From contig JADJYE010000036.1 in the NCBI GenBank assembly GCA_016719945.1, forward strand, positions 40,591-104,590: DNA of 64,000 bases. The letters are read 5' to 3'. The translations under genes were made by a program, and so were the position numbers. Of this stretch, positions 17,741 through 27,250 are shown in pieces; the stretch's first letter is position 1, and every line of letters begins with the position of its first letter. The notes under the pieces were generated by a model. The model did no database searches, was not told the origin of the DNA, and saw only the letters and a list, made by a program, of their open reading frames with translations. Origin of the DNA: Polyangiaceae bacterium (lineage in GTDB: Bacteria; Myxococcota_A; Polyangia; Polyangiales; Polyangiaceae).

Positions 17741-19426
17741 ATGCTTCGCAGAGCCGCTCCCTTCGCGTTGTTCGCCTCTGTCCTGGCGCTCCCGCTCGCC
17801 ATCGTCTCGTGCGGCGATGATGATCCCGGCAACACCGGCGGAAACGGCGGCGGGACGGGTCCTGGCCCCGGGCCAGGCGGGGTCGGAGGCGGCAGCGTCG
17901 AGCCCCCGTCGCCCTCGTGCTCCCCAGCCGATCCTCCCGGGTCGACCGCCGTAGCGACCCCGACGCTCCTCGTCGAGCTCAGCGATCAATGGCACGAAGG
18001 CTGGCTGGCCTCCCCTGCCGTCGTCGATCTCGACGGCGATGGTGTGACCGAGATCGTCGCGGCCCGACACGGGCGGGTCATCGCCTGGCACGCGGACGGC
18101 TCGATCGTGTGGAGCCAAGACGTCGACGGGCGCTGCTGGTCGTCGCCCGTCGTCGCCGACCTGCGCAACGACTCCCCGGGCCTCGAGGTCGCGCAGGCGT
18201 CCGCCGACAAGATCTACTTGTTCTCGGCCAATGGCACGCCGCTTTCGGGCTTCCCGTACACCTGGCGAGGCGAGCTGCGCAGCCTCGCCTCCGGCGACAT
18301 CGACTCCGATGGTCAGCTCGAGCTGATCAGCGTGACCACGCAGAACCTCGAGGCCAACGGCCAGCACGACATCGTCATCGCCGTAAACCCCGACGGCAGC
18401 GTGGTGAATGGCTTCCCGCCCAACACCAGCGGCGCAGCGGGCTGCGACGACGCCTGCTACGTCTACAACGGCTACGACCAGAACGTCGCGATCGGCGACG
18501 TCGACGGTGATGGCGACGACGACATCTTCGCCACCCAAGACAACGCCTACAACTCTCTGCACGACGGGACAGGGCGCGCGTTCGACTGCAACCCGTCGTT
18601 CCAGAACAAGACGAAGTTCATGGGCGTCCGGGGTATGCACGATCAGGCCGAGGCCTTCCAAGGCTACGCCGAGGACGAGGCCACGGCCCTCCAGGCGCAC
18701 CACACGAACACGGCACCCGGCATCGCCGATCTCGACGGGGACGGCACCGCGGAGCTCGTCTACGTCGCCTCGGTCCAGAACGCGGCCCAAGACAACCGAG
18801 AGCAAGGCGTCGCGCTCTGGGTCCTCCGCAACGACGGCTCCCGCCCCGCGGCGTGGGCCGAGCCGCTGCACTTCCCGGACTACCTGAGCGGCCTCTGGGA
18901 CTACGGCGAGACCAACGTCGTCGCCATCACCAACCAGGTGTCGATCGCCGACATCGATCCCGCGCGGCCCGGCCCCGAGATGGTGTTCGCAGGGTTCGAC
19001 GGGCGCATCCACGCGGTCGACGCGCAGCGCAACGTCCTCTGGGAGATGTCGTACACCGACAGCGATGTGGTCGCGACCGGCGGCGTGCTGCTCGCCGATC
19101 TCTCGGGCGACGGCGCGCCCGAGGTGGTCTTTGCCACGTACTCGACCGAGGTCGGCTTCGGGGAGCTGTTCGTCCTCGACGGAGGAGGCAACCTGCTCCA
19201 CCGACTTCCGTTGCCGGGGCGCGGCGCCATGCCCGTCCCGACCATCGCGGACGCCGACGGCGACGGGACCCTCGACATCGTCGTGGCCTTGAAGGGCGGT
19301 GACGACGGGGTGACCGCGCAGGTTCAGGTCTACCGGGTCGACGGGGCACGCGACAATTGCCTGCTCTGGGCCACCGGGCGAGGTAATACCTTGCGTAATG
19401 GCTACCTCCCCCCCGACCCCGGCTGA
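17741..19426 (+). CDS. FG-GAP/VCBS repeat lipoprotein
   Basis: 561 residues. A signal peptide ends with the lipobox IVSCG (Cys about 25), followed by a Gly-rich linker. The rest contains about seven repeats of the Asp-rich type seen in FG-GAP/VCBS beta-propellers, such as DLDGDGVTEIV, DIDSDGQLELI, DVDGDGDDDIF, DLDGDGTAELV, DLSGDGAPEVV and DADGDGTLDIV. These loops usually bind Ca2+. A surface-exposed propeller, perhaps adhesive, is inferred. The end overlaps the start of the M3 peptidase gene by 29 nt in another frame. Confidence 0.88.
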   Translation: MLRRAAPFALFASVLALPLAIVSCGDDDPGNTGGNGGGTGPGPGPGGVGGGSVEPPSPSCSPADPPGSTAVATPTLLVELSDQWHEGWLASPAVVDLDGDGVTEIVAARHGRVIAWHADGSIVWSQDVDGRCWSSPVVADLRNDSPGLEVAQASADKIYLFSANGTPLSGFPYTWRGELRSLASGDIDSDGQLELISVTTQNLEANGQHDIVIAVNPDGSVVNGFPPNTSGAAGCDDACYVYNGYDQNVAIGDVDGDGDDDIFATQDNAYNSLHDGTGRAFDCNPSFQNKTKFMGVRGMHDQAEAFQGYAEDEATALQAHHTNTAPGIADLDGDGTAELVYVASVQNAAQDNREQGVALWVLRNDGSRPAAWAEPLHFPDYLSGLWDYGETNVVAITNQVSIADIDPARPGPEMVFAGFDGRIHAVDAQRNVLWEMSYTDSDVVATGGVLLADLSGDGAPEVVFATYSTEVGFGELFVLDGGGNLLHRLPLPGRGAMPVPTIADADGDGTLDIVVALKGGDDGVTAQVQVYRVDGARDNCLLWATGRGNTLRNGYLPPDPG

Positions 19427-21431
19427 CAACCCGCTGCTCGCCCTGGGCGAGCTCTCGGACGCGATCCGCTTCGACGCCATCCGGCCCGAGCACATCGCCC
19501 CTGCGATCGACGCGCTGCTGGCGCGAGCCCAGGTCGCGGTCGACGCGATCGGCTCCGCAGCAGGTACGCCCACCTACGAGACGACGCTCCAGGCGCTCGA
19601 GGACGCCACGTTCGCGCTCGAGCGCTCGGCCCAGCTCTGCGAGCACCTCGAGAGCGTCGCCACCAGCGACGCGCTGCGCGCGACCTGGAACGAGACTCAG
19701 CCGAGGATCGCTGCCTTCTGGTCGAGCCTCCCGCTCAACGAGGGGCTGTACAAGGTCCTGCGCGCCTTCGCCGACACGGCCGAGGCCAAGAGCCTCGAGC
19801 CGGTGCGGCGGCGCCACCTCGAGCGCAAGCTCGACGACTTCCGCAAGCACGGCGCCGAGCTCTCTGCCGAGGGAAAGAGGCGCCTCACCGAGATCGACGT
19901 CGAGCTGTCGAAGCTCACCACGAAGTTTTCGCAGAACGTCCTCGACGCGACGAACGCCTTCGAGCTCCTGATCGAGGATGAGGCGAAGATCGCCGGCCTG
20001 CCCGAGCTGGCCCGCCGCGCGGCGCGGCAGAGCGCCGAGCAGAAGGGCAAGGCCGGTTATCGATTCACCCTGCACGCCCCGAGCTTCATCCCCGCGGTCA
20101 CCCACCTCGACGATCGCTCCCTTCGGGAGCAGCTCTACCGCGCGTACAACGAGCGCGCCTCCACCGGGGAGACGAGCAACCGCGAGCTCATTCGAGGCAT
20201 CCTCAGGCTGCGCCGCGAGAAGGCGCGCCTGCTCGGCTACAAGGACTTCGCGGACTTCGTCACCTCGGACCGAATGGCCAAGAGCGGTGCCCGCGCGCTC
20301 GAGTTCATCGCCGACCTCCGCGCGCGGACCAGCGCGGCCTTCGAGAGCGAGAAGGCCGCGATCACCCAGTTCGCCGGGGCTCCGCTCGCCGCGTGGGACG
20401 TCGCCTACTGGTCCGAGAAGCAGCGAAAGGCGCGCTTCGATTTCGACGAAGAGGCGCTGCGACCCTTCTTCCCGCTCGAGTCCGTGCTCTCGGGCGCGTT
20501 CGAGATCTTCCGCCGCCTCTATGGCGTCGAGTTCGTCGCTCGCGACCTGCCGAAGTGGGACGACGCCGTGCGTCCCTACCACCTCATGGACGCCTCCGGG
20601 GCGCACCTGGCGACCGTCTACCTCGACCTCTTCCCCCGCGACAACAAGATCCAAGGCGCGTGGATGGCGCCGCTCGCGACGGGCACACCGCCCGCGCCGC
20701 ACGTCGCCGTCGTCGCCGCGAACTTCACCCCGCCGATGGGCGAGCTGCCGGCGCTGCTCAGCCACCGCGAGGTGGAGACGGTGTTCCACGAGCTCGGCCA
20801 CCTCATGCACCAATGCTTGAGCCGGGTCCCGGTCCGCAGCCTGGGGGGCACGAACGTCGCCTGGGACTTCGTCGAGCTGCCGAGCCAGATCATGGAGAAC
20901 TGGACGTGGGAGCGTCAGAGCGTCGACCTGTTCGCGAAGCACCACGAGACGGGCGCGCCCATCGGGGACGAGCTGTTCCAGAAGGTCCTCCGCGCGAGGA
21001 CGTACCGGGCGGCGAGCATGCAGATGCAGCAGCTCGGCTTCGCCGAGCTCGATCTCGATCTCCACTGCCGGTTCGATCCCGACGGCCCCGAAGACCCCGT
21101 GGCCCGCGTGCGCGACGTGCTCGCGCGCCACGTCACCGCGCCCTTGCCCGACTCGTACGCGATGATCGCTAGCTTCACGCACCTGTTCGCGAACGCGACG
21201 GGCTACGCGGCGGGGTACTACTCGTACAAGTGGGCCGAGGTCCTGGACGCCGACGCGTTCCACCGCTTCCTCGAGGAGGGGCTCTTCAGCCGCGCGGTGG
21301 GTGAGTCCTTCCGGGACGCCATCCTGTCGCGCGGCGACACCGTCGATCCCGAGGAGCTATACCGCCGCTTCCGCGGCCGTGAGCCGAAGCTCGATGCGCT
21401 CCTCGAGCGGCTCGGGCTACGCGCGGCCTGA
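19398..21431 (+). CDS. M3 family metallopeptidase (oligopeptidase A-like)
   Basis: 677 residues, close to the usual size of thimet/oligopeptidase A/Dcp enzymes. The zinc motif HEXXH is HELGH near residues 463-467, with the downstream WDFVELPSQIMENW block that holds the third zinc ligand. No signal peptide is visible, so it is probably a cytoplasmic peptidase degrading short peptides. The ATG at 19398 lies inside the 3' end of the FG-GAP gene. The N-terminal region around NPLLALGELSDAIRFDAIRPEHIAPAI matches the family, so the overlap is likely real. Confidence 0.93.
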   Translation: MATSPPTPADNPLLALGELSDAIRFDAIRPEHIAPAIDALLARAQVAVDAIGSAAGTPTYETTLQALEDATFALERSAQLCEHLESVATSDALRATWNETQPRIAAFWSSLPLNEGLYKVLRAFADTAEAKSLEPVRRRHLERKLDDFRKHGAELSAEGKRRLTEIDVELSKLTTKFSQNVLDATNAFELLIEDEAKIAGLPELARRAARQSAEQKGKAGYRFTLHAPSFIPAVTHLDDRSLREQLYRAYNERASTGETSNRELIRGILRLRREKARLLGYKDFADFVTSDRMAKSGARALEFIADLRARTSAAFESEKAAITQFAGAPLAAWDVAYWSEKQRKARFDFDEEALRPFFPLESVLSGAFEIFRRLYGVEFVARDLPKWDDAVRPYHLMDASGAHLATVYLDLFPRDNKIQGAWMAPLATGTPPAPHVAVVAANFTPPMGELPALLSHREVETVFHELGHLMHQCLSRVPVRSLGGTNVAWDFVELPSQIMENWTWERQSVDLFAKHHETGAPIGDELFQKVLRARTYRAASMQMQQLGFAELDLDLHCRFDPDGPEDPVARVRDVLARHVTAPLPDSYAMIASFTHLFANATGYAAGYYSYKWAEVLDADAFHRFLEEGLFSRAVGESFRDAILSRGDTVDPEELYRRFRGREPKLDALLERLGLRAA

Positions 21432-21473
21432 GCGAGAACCTGCTATGACCCTGCGCTCACACCGGAGGGTCCG

Positions 21474-22085
21474 ATGAGCCTAGTGTCCGACGCGCTTACA
21501 TGGGGACGAGGGGAGTTCAGCAGCGACGAGGCAGCGCGGGCGAATGCGGCCCGCGCCGAGGCGGCGGACCAAGCCGAGCGGGAGGCCGTCGCCGCCGACG
21601 CGTTTCGCAAGGGTCATGAGCAGATGATGGCGCTCAACGCCGAGATCGCTGCCGCAGCGAGCGTAGCCGCCGCGGAGCGCGCCAGCGTCGATCTGCGCAA
21701 GCAGGCCTTGTACGACACGGTCTTCCTGATCGGCGCCGCCGACGGCTCGTTCTCCGACTCGGAGCGCGCCAAGCTCGCGATCGGCCTGCAAGGCCTCCTG
21801 GGGGACGGCTTCGACACCGCCGAGATCAACCAGTCCCTCGAGACGGCGCGCGTGCTCCGTGACGAGAAGGGCGTGAAGGGCGTGGCAGAGGACGTCGCCG
21901 CGCGCATCCCCGATGAGCGTGAGCGCGCCTGCCTGCTCACGATCGCCTCCACGGTCGCGTGGCTCGGCGGTGGCGTCGGCACCAAGGAAGGCCTCGCGCT
22001 CCAGGCGATCGCGGCCGCGTTCGGCCTTCCGATCAACAAGCTGCACGAGATCATGGGCGCTGCCGCCAAGATCGCGAAGAGCTGA
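21474..22085 (+). CDS. TerB-like (tellurite resistance TerB family) protein
   Basis: 203 residues. An Ala/Glu-rich helical N-terminus (about 1-75) is followed by a TerB-like helical domain (about 75-200) with the characteristic acidic loop AADGSFSDSERAKL. TerB-domain proteins bind metals and often sit at membranes; no other ter genes are nearby, so tellurite resistance should not be assumed. It follows the M3 peptidase gene by about 40 nt and is convergent with the next gene, 6 nt away. Confidence 0.75.
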   Translation: MSLVSDALTWGRGEFSSDEAARANAARAEAADQAEREAVAADAFRKGHEQMMALNAEIAAAASVAAAERASVDLRKQALYDTVFLIGAADGSFSDSERAKLAIGLQGLLGDGFDTAEINQSLETARVLRDEKGVKGVAEDVAARIPDERERACLLTIASTVAWLGGGVGTKEGLALQAIAAAFGLPINKLHEIMGAAAKIAKS

Positions 22086-22091
22086 CGCTCG

Positions 22092-23240
22092 TCAGCGCTG
22101 GGCGGTCTTCGCCCTCGGCGGGTCGGCGCCCTTCTTCTTGTCGGGCGCCTTCTTGCCGTCTCTCTTCTTGTCGGCGGCCTTGGGCTTGTCAGCCTTGGGC
22201 TTGTCGGCTTTGGCGGCGACCTTCTCAGGCTTCGGCTTCTCGACCTTCTTCGCGAGGCCCTTCGGCGTCTTCCAGCGCGGCTTGAGGTGAGACTTGAACA
22301 CGTCGCGCAAGAGGCCGATGTGCGCGCAGTGGTCCATCTTGTCGTTGCCGTCGTAGCCGCGCGCGTGGAAGTTGCCGGCGTCGAACTTGGCGTTGAGCTC
22401 CAGGCCCATCGGGTCGCTGGCGCGCGGCTTCGCTGCCTTCTCTTTTCCTCCGAGCTCGTGGACCACGTAGTTCACCGTCTCGGTGGTCGACGCGTACCCG
22501 GGGGGAATGATCGACGAGTGGCTCGCGAACATGAACCGCTTGCCCGCCTTCGCTCGCTTGGCGAACTCGATGAACGGCTCGAGCCCCGGGCGCTGCAGGG
22601 TCCCGTCCGGGTTGTAGCCGACGTGCAAGCCGTCGAGCAGGATGACCGCGTCGACCCGCTCCTTGCCGGCCTCCTGCCGGAGGATCTGCTCGACCGCGCC
22701 GTATCCTGCGCTCCACGCCGAGAGCGCGAGCTTGCGGACCTTGGCGCTCTTCAGCCCGCGCTGCTTCGCGACCTCGTCCTCGACGCTGGCGATGAGATCC
22801 TTGAAGGCCTGGGGGCTGCCGAACGCCTGCGAATAGGCTCCCGAGCCGATCCCGAGCGTGATGCCGACGAGCACGGCGCCGTCCATCACTCGCACGAACT
22901 CTTTGCGAACCGGGTCGTGGCCGTGAAAATGGATGACGACGTCGAAGCGCCCGTCCTTGGTGACGCCGCCCCGCGCGGGCATCATCATTTGGCCCATAGA
23001 AGGCGCACGGTTCCACCCCTCGTAGACGCCGGGGCTCGGCTCCTTCGTGTTGCAGGGGTTGACGCCGCCCCGGTCGTCGACCGACTTCTGCGTCTGCGAC
23101 TTGGCGGTCGGCTTGGGCGCGACGTACGCGGTCTTCTTCGCCGTGTCGGCGGAGGCCTCTGGAGCGCCGAGGCTCGTCACCGCGACGAGGCCCATGGCCA
23201 CCCATCGAAGCGCACGCTTCGCCGCTGCTCGAACCGACAT
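22092..23240 (-). CDS. secreted alpha/beta-hydrolase-like protein with Lys-rich tail
   Basis: 382 residues. N-terminal signal peptide (about 1-31), then a domain with VVIHFHGHDPVRKEF and the likely nucleophile motif SAWSAGYGAVEQ. This suggests an alpha/beta hydrolase fold, with Asp in AVILLDGLH and a late His in DHCAHIGLL. The last 55 residues are highly charged Lys/Ala/Pro sequence (repeated KADKPKA), probably disordered. The start at 23240 is chosen because it directly precedes the signal peptide; an upstream in-frame TTG is less likely. Substrate unknown. Confidence 0.7.
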   Translation of the reverse strand: MSVRAAAKRALRWVAMGLVAVTSLGAPEASADTAKKTAYVAPKPTAKSQTQKSVDDRGGVNPCNTKEPSPGVYEGWNRAPSMGQMMMPARGGVTKDGRFDVVIHFHGHDPVRKEFVRVMDGAVLVGITLGIGSGAYSQAFGSPQAFKDLIASVEDEVAKQRGLKSAKVRKLALSAWSAGYGAVEQILRQEAGKERVDAVILLDGLHVGYNPDGTLQRPGLEPFIEFAKRAKAGKRFMFASHSSIIPPGYASTTETVNYVVHELGGKEKAAKPRASDPMGLELNAKFDAGNFHARGYDGNDKMDHCAHIGLLRDVFKSHLKPRWKTPKGLAKKVEKPKPEKVAAKADKPKADKPKAADKKRDGKKAPDKKKGADPPRAKTAQR

Positions 23241-23323
23241 CTGCCTCCAACGCACCGTCCAGCTTCGGACGAGGCTCGTTCGTCCTAATTCACCTGGCTG
23301 GCCGGGTGAACCCACAAATCGCC

Positions 23324-24016
23324 CTAGATCAGCTCCAAATCGAAGCCCTTTTCGCTGAGCGCCGCGTACACGGCCCGATCGAACCGGAACAAACGTGCCG
23401 CCCTGCGGCCGACGCCCTCCTCGAGGGCGTCGGTTGGAACGACGAACCCGAGCGCCGCGATCTTCTTCCGGAAGTTCCGCTTATCGAGGGGACGGTCGAG
23501 GATGATCTCGTACGCCCGCTGGAGCTGGGTGAGGCTGAAGCGCTCGGGCAGCAAGCCGAAGCCGATGGGCCGATAGCGGACCTTCGACCGCAGCCGCTCC
23601 AAGGCCACCTGGAGGATGTGGCGGTGGTCGAACGCGAGCGCGGGGGCCTCGCGCACGTCGAACCACGCGGCGCTGGCTGCGTCCGAGCCCGCCTGCGGTC
23701 GATGCTCGACGGGGTTCACGAGCGCGAAGTAGGCCACCGAGACGACGCGCTCGCGTGGATCGCGATCGAGAGCGCTGAACGTGTAGAGCTGCTCGAGGTA
23801 CGCGACCTTCAGGCCCGACTCTTCGACGAGCTCGCGCTCGGCGGCGCGGTCCAGCGTCTCATCGAGCCGCACGAAGCCACCCGGCAGGGCCCAAGACCCC
23901 TCGAACGGTGGCACTCCCCGCCGGACGAGCAAGACGACGAGGCTCGACTCGCGAAGGCCGAAGACCACGCAGTCGACGGCGAGGGCCGGCCGGGGATAGT
24001 CGTACGTGAAGGGCAT
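23324..24016 (-). CDS. Nudix hydrolase with C-terminal winged helix (NrtR-like)
   Basis: 230 residues. The Nudix box follows the G-x5-E-x7-REUxEExGU pattern intact (GFVRLDE...RELVEESG, about 48-70), so hydrolase activity is plausible. The C-terminal region (from RYRPIGFGLLPERFSLTQLQ to FRKKIAALGFV) matches the winged-helix part of NrtR, the Nudix-related repressor of NAD-metabolism genes. No NAD gene is beside it. It is transcribed divergently from the pentein hydrolase gene across 47 nt. Alternative: a plain ADP-ribose pyrophosphatase-like enzyme. Confidence 0.85.
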   Translation of the reverse strand: MPFTYDYPRPALAVDCVVFGLRESSLVVLLVRRGVPPFEGSWALPGGFVRLDETLDRAAERELVEESGLKVAYLEQLYTFSALDRDPRERVVSVAYFALVNPVEHRPQAGSDAASAAWFDVREAPALAFDHRHILQVALERLRSKVRYRPIGFGLLPERFSLTQLQRAYEIILDRPLDKRNFRKKIAALGFVVPTDALEEGVGRRAARLFRFDRAVYAALSEKGFDLELI

Positions 24017-24063
24017 GGCGGCAGTCGGTTCCTCGGGCGGCACCTGCTATGGTCCGGCCACCG

Positions 24064-24948
24064 ATGGATCTCTACTTCATGTCGCCCCCCCACCCGGAGT
24101 GGTCTCTGCGCGGGCGCGCGAACTTCAGGAGCCGCGAGGCGGGGGACGTCGACCCGCTGCGCGCCGGGCGCGAGTGGCTCGCGCTCGCCGAGGGCGTCGA
24201 GGCGCTCGGGGGCACCGTCGTGGTGCTGCCAGCCTCCGATCCAGCGTTGAGCGGCCTGCCCTTCGCGGCCGAGGCGGGGCATCCGCTGCAGCCGCTCGCG
24301 CCGAACGGCAAGCCCCGCTTCATCTTGCCGAACATGAAGCCCGAGCACCGAAGAGGCGAGCGCGACGTCTGGGGCCCCTTCATGGCGAAGCTGGGCTTCG
24401 ATCTGATCACCCTCGACGAGGGGGTGTGGGAGGGCCAGGGAGATGTCGCCACGTTCGACGGCGCGACCCTGCTGTTCTGGGGCGGCCGCACCGACATCAA
24501 GGGCATGCACGCGGCCAAGCGCCACTTCTCCGGCGAAATCCTCGAGCTCAACATTTGGGAGCCCGCCTTCCACGGCAACATGGCCGTGCTGCCGCTCAAT
24601 GAAGCCGACGCCATGCTGGTGTGCGCCGACGTCCTCCACGAGGACTCGCTCGCGCTGCTCGAGGCGCGCGTCGGTCGAGATCGCATGCACTTCGTGACCG
24701 AGGAGGAGATGCTGCTCTACTCGACCAACGGTTTGCCGGTCGCTGACACCGTGCTCGCGCCGTCGACGATCCCGCAGCGGGTGCGCGGCCTGCTCGAGCG
24801 CGAGGGGCTCAAGGTCGCGGAGCTTCGTATGACCGAGCTCTGCGAAAAAGCAGGCGGCGCGTCGCGTTGCCTCGTGTGCAAGTTCGCGGACGCGCCGTCC
24901 TCGATCGAGGTGCCAGCCGAGAACCGGCTGGCGGCCTTCAAGCCGTAG
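24064..24948 (+). CDS. dimethylarginine dimethylaminohydrolase / amidinotransferase-like pentein protein
   Basis: 294 residues in the pentein (arginine deiminase/DDAH/amidinotransferase) superfamily. Seen: the EGQGDV loop (about 124), WGGRTD, the FHGNMAVLP histidine segment and a Cys in ASRCLVCK (Cys269) near the C-terminus that fits the catalytic nucleophile. Such enzymes hydrolyse or transfer the guanidino group of arginine derivatives. The precise substrate is not predictable. The gene shares a 47-nt divergent promoter region with the Nudix gene and is convergent with the barrel gene 6 nt downstream. Confidence 0.8.
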   Translation: MDLYFMSPPHPEWSLRGRANFRSREAGDVDPLRAGREWLALAEGVEALGGTVVVLPASDPALSGLPFAAEAGHPLQPLAPNGKPRFILPNMKPEHRRGERDVWGPFMAKLGFDLITLDEGVWEGQGDVATFDGATLLFWGGRTDIKGMHAAKRHFSGEILELNIWEPAFHGNMAVLPLNEADAMLVCADVLHEDSLALLEARVGRDRMHFVTEEEMLLYSTNGLPVADTVLAPSTIPQRVRGLLEREGLKVAELRMTELCEKAGGASRCLVCKFADAPSSIEVPAENRLAAFKP

Positions 24949-24954
24949 GGGAGG

Positions 24955-25908
24955 TCACCACCAGAAGGTGACGCCGGTCCGGAAGAGCCCGGCTCCGGAG
25001 ACGTTGGTGCCTTCGCCCGTCGAAGGGTTTCGGAACTCGGGCTGGTCGTCGTCGATGCGGGTGCGGATGAGCGCCAGCGCGTCGACGAACATGGCGAAGT
25101 GCCGCGAGATGCGGAACTCGATGCCGAGGCCGCCGTGGCCGCCGAAGTAGTTGCGGCTCTCGCTCGTGGTCCAGTCGTCGACCATGGTGTTGTCCCAGGT
25201 CTCGACCTCGGCGTGCGACAGGTGGATGCCGCCGATGCCGTAGACCTGCACGCGGTGCTGCGGGTTGAAGTACACCATGCCCGAGAGCGCGCCCGAGAAC
25301 TCGATGCGCTCGTCGTCGTTGTAGTCGCGGCCGCCGATGATGTCGGCGCCGATGTCGAACGCGAAGTACGGGCTCGGTCGCCAGCGGAAGCTCGCGCCGG
25401 CGCCGCCCATGCCGACCACGTTCTCGTAGCGCCCCGCGAAGGCCGCGCCCTCGATGCGGAGGTTGAGGCCGAAGCGCTCGCGCCAGCGGCGCTGCTTCTT
25501 CACCTTGCCCTTGGGGCCGACGGCCTCGACGGCAGGCTTCGCCTTGCGGTGCTTCTTCTTCTTCACGACGACGACGGTCTCTTCGCCGTCGACCTCGACG
25601 TCGTCTTCCTCGACGATGACGCGCTTCTTCTTCCGCTTCTTGACCTTCTTGACGGGCGTTGCGTCAGCCGCCTCGGGCGCGTCGTCGGGCGAGCTGGCGA
25701 GCTCGTCCTCGTCCACCGTGACGCGCTTCTTGGTGGAGGCCGGGGGCGAGTCAGGGTCCGCGGCGCCCTCGTCGTCGTCTCCGACCTGCACCTCGACCGA
25801 CTCGCAGAACCAGCTCCCCGGGGGACAGTTGGCCTTGTCGTCAGCGGAAGCCGCGGCGGTGAGGGTCAGGGGAATGAGAAAGGCAACGGAGGCAAAGAGA
25901 CGCCGCAT
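24955..25908 (-). CDS. outer-membrane beta-barrel-like protein with charged linker
   Basis: 317 residues. A signal peptide (about 1-22) and a short Cys-containing segment are followed by an unusual linker (about 40-140) of alternating acidic and basic blocks, for example KKVKKRKKKR next to VEEDDVEVDGEE. The C-terminal 170 residues have alternating hydrophobic/aromatic beta strands and end in FWW, as expected for an outer-membrane barrel. A strong AAAGGAG ribosome-binding site lies 8 nt before the ATG. Function unknown. Confidence 0.75.
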   Translation of the reverse strand: MRRLFASVAFLIPLTLTAAASADDKANCPPGSWFCESVEVQVGDDDEGAADPDSPPASTKKRVTVDEDELASSPDDAPEAADATPVKKVKKRKKKRVIVEEDDVEVDGEETVVVVKKKKHRKAKPAVEAVGPKGKVKKQRRWRERFGLNLRIEGAAFAGRYENVVGMGGAGASFRWRPSPYFAFDIGADIIGGRDYNDDERIEFSGALSGMVYFNPQHRVQVYGIGGIHLSHAEVETWDNTMVDDWTTSESRNYFGGHGGLGIEFRISRHFAMFVDALALIRTRIDDDQPEFRNPSTGEGTNVSGAGLFRTGVTFWW

Positions 25909-26059
25909 CGTCGGACTCCTTTGGGACTACGCCCAGCGGCTAGGTTAGCAACCCCGGTGCCAGGTGGCACGCCCATGAACAGCGTCGATTTCCAGCTCGG
26001 TGTGGACGCTCGTACATGCCCCGTCACGCCGAAGTGTGAGCTATGGTTCACACCCCCCC

Positions 26060-27250
26060 ATGGCACGCGTCGTCCTCAAGGCGGGGCATGTCCGCCCGGT
26101 CTACACAGGTCATCCCTGGGTCTTCAAGCAGGCCGTCGCAGCGGTCGAGGGCGCCTGTGAGCCTGGCGAGGAGGTGTCGGTCGTCGACGGCCACGGAAAC
26201 TTCCTCGGCCGCGGCTTCTACAGCCCGACCTCGGCCATCGCCGTCCGCCTCTACACCAACCGCGACCACGCCATCGACGCGGCCTTCCTCCGCGCCCGCT
26301 TCCACCGGGCGCTCGTCGCGAGGCGGGACTTGGGGCTCCCTTCGGCAGACACCACCGCCTACCGCCTCGTGCACGGCGAAGGGGACGCCCTCCCCGGGCT
26401 CATCGTCGACGTCTTCGGAGACGTGGCGTGCGTTCAGCTGAACACAGCCGGCATCCGACGCCGTGAGGGCCTCGTCTACGACGCCATCGAGCAGGCGCTC
26501 TCGCCGAGGGCGATCGTCGACCGCACGGGCGAGGCGGCCGCGCGCATCGAGGGAGTGCCGGTCGGCGCTGGCGTCGTGCGCGGGGACGCGAAGCTCGACA
26601 CGTTCAGCTTCAAGGAGCGCGGCTTCGACTACTCCGTCCCCGCGTCGCTAGGCCAGAAGACCGGCTTCTACCTCGATCAGCGCGCGCTCCGCGATCGGGT
26701 CGAGGCGCTCGCGATGGGCAAGCGCGTGCTCGACGCCTACGCGTTCGTCGGGGCCTTCTCGCTCGCCGCGGCGCGAGGCGGCGCCAAACACGTCGAGGCG
26801 ATCGACTCGAGCCCGCTCGCCTGCGAGATCGCCGCAGAGACCGCGCGCAACAACGGCTACTCGGACGTGATCACGGTCGCCAAGCAAGACGCCGTTCACG
26901 CGATGGAAGACGCGGCGCGCAAGGGGGGCTTCGACCTGGTGTTGTGTGACCCGCCCAAGCTCGCGCCCTCCCGAGGCAAGCTCGACGCCGCGCTCAACGC
27001 GTACCGTAAGATCACGCGCGCCGCGTGCCGCGCGACCACGCCTGGCGGCATCGTCGTGGTCTCCTCGTGCTCGGGCAGCGTCGGCTTCCCTGAGCTCACC
27101 CGCGCGCTCGCTCACGGCGCTCGCGACGGCAACCTGCGCGCGACCATCCTCGAGGAGCACATCCAGGCGCCCGATCACCCAGCGCCCGCCGACTTCCCGG
27201 AGGGGCTGTACCTGAAGTCGATCGTGGCTCGGGTCCAGGTGCTCGACTGA
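26060..27250 (+). CDS. class I SAM-dependent rRNA methyltransferase (RlmI-like)
   Basis: 396 residues. The order is that of RlmI (m5C of 23S rRNA): an N-terminal PUA domain (about 1-80), a middle RNA-binding segment, and a Rossmann methyltransferase with motif I VGAFSLAAARGGA, motif IV CDPPKLAPS and the catalytic-type Cys in VVSSCSGS. The start at 26060 gives the conserved MARVVLKAGHVRPVYTGHPW; an in-frame upstream extension is not conserved. The stop overlaps the next ATG by one base. The exact target cytosine is inferred only from the family. Confidence 0.88.
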   Translation: MARVVLKAGHVRPVYTGHPWVFKQAVAAVEGACEPGEEVSVVDGHGNFLGRGFYSPTSAIAVRLYTNRDHAIDAAFLRARFHRALVARRDLGLPSADTTAYRLVHGEGDALPGLIVDVFGDVACVQLNTAGIRRREGLVYDAIEQALSPRAIVDRTGEAAARIEGVPVGAGVVRGDAKLDTFSFKERGFDYSVPASLGQKTGFYLDQRALRDRVEALAMGKRVLDAYAFVGAFSLAAARGGAKHVEAIDSSPLACEIAAETARNNGYSDVITVAKQDAVHAMEDAARKGGFDLVLCDPPKLAPSRGKLDAALNAYRKITRAACRATTPGGIVVVSSCSGSVGFPELTRALAHGARDGNLRATILEEHIQAPDHPAPADFPEGLYLKSIVARVQVLD

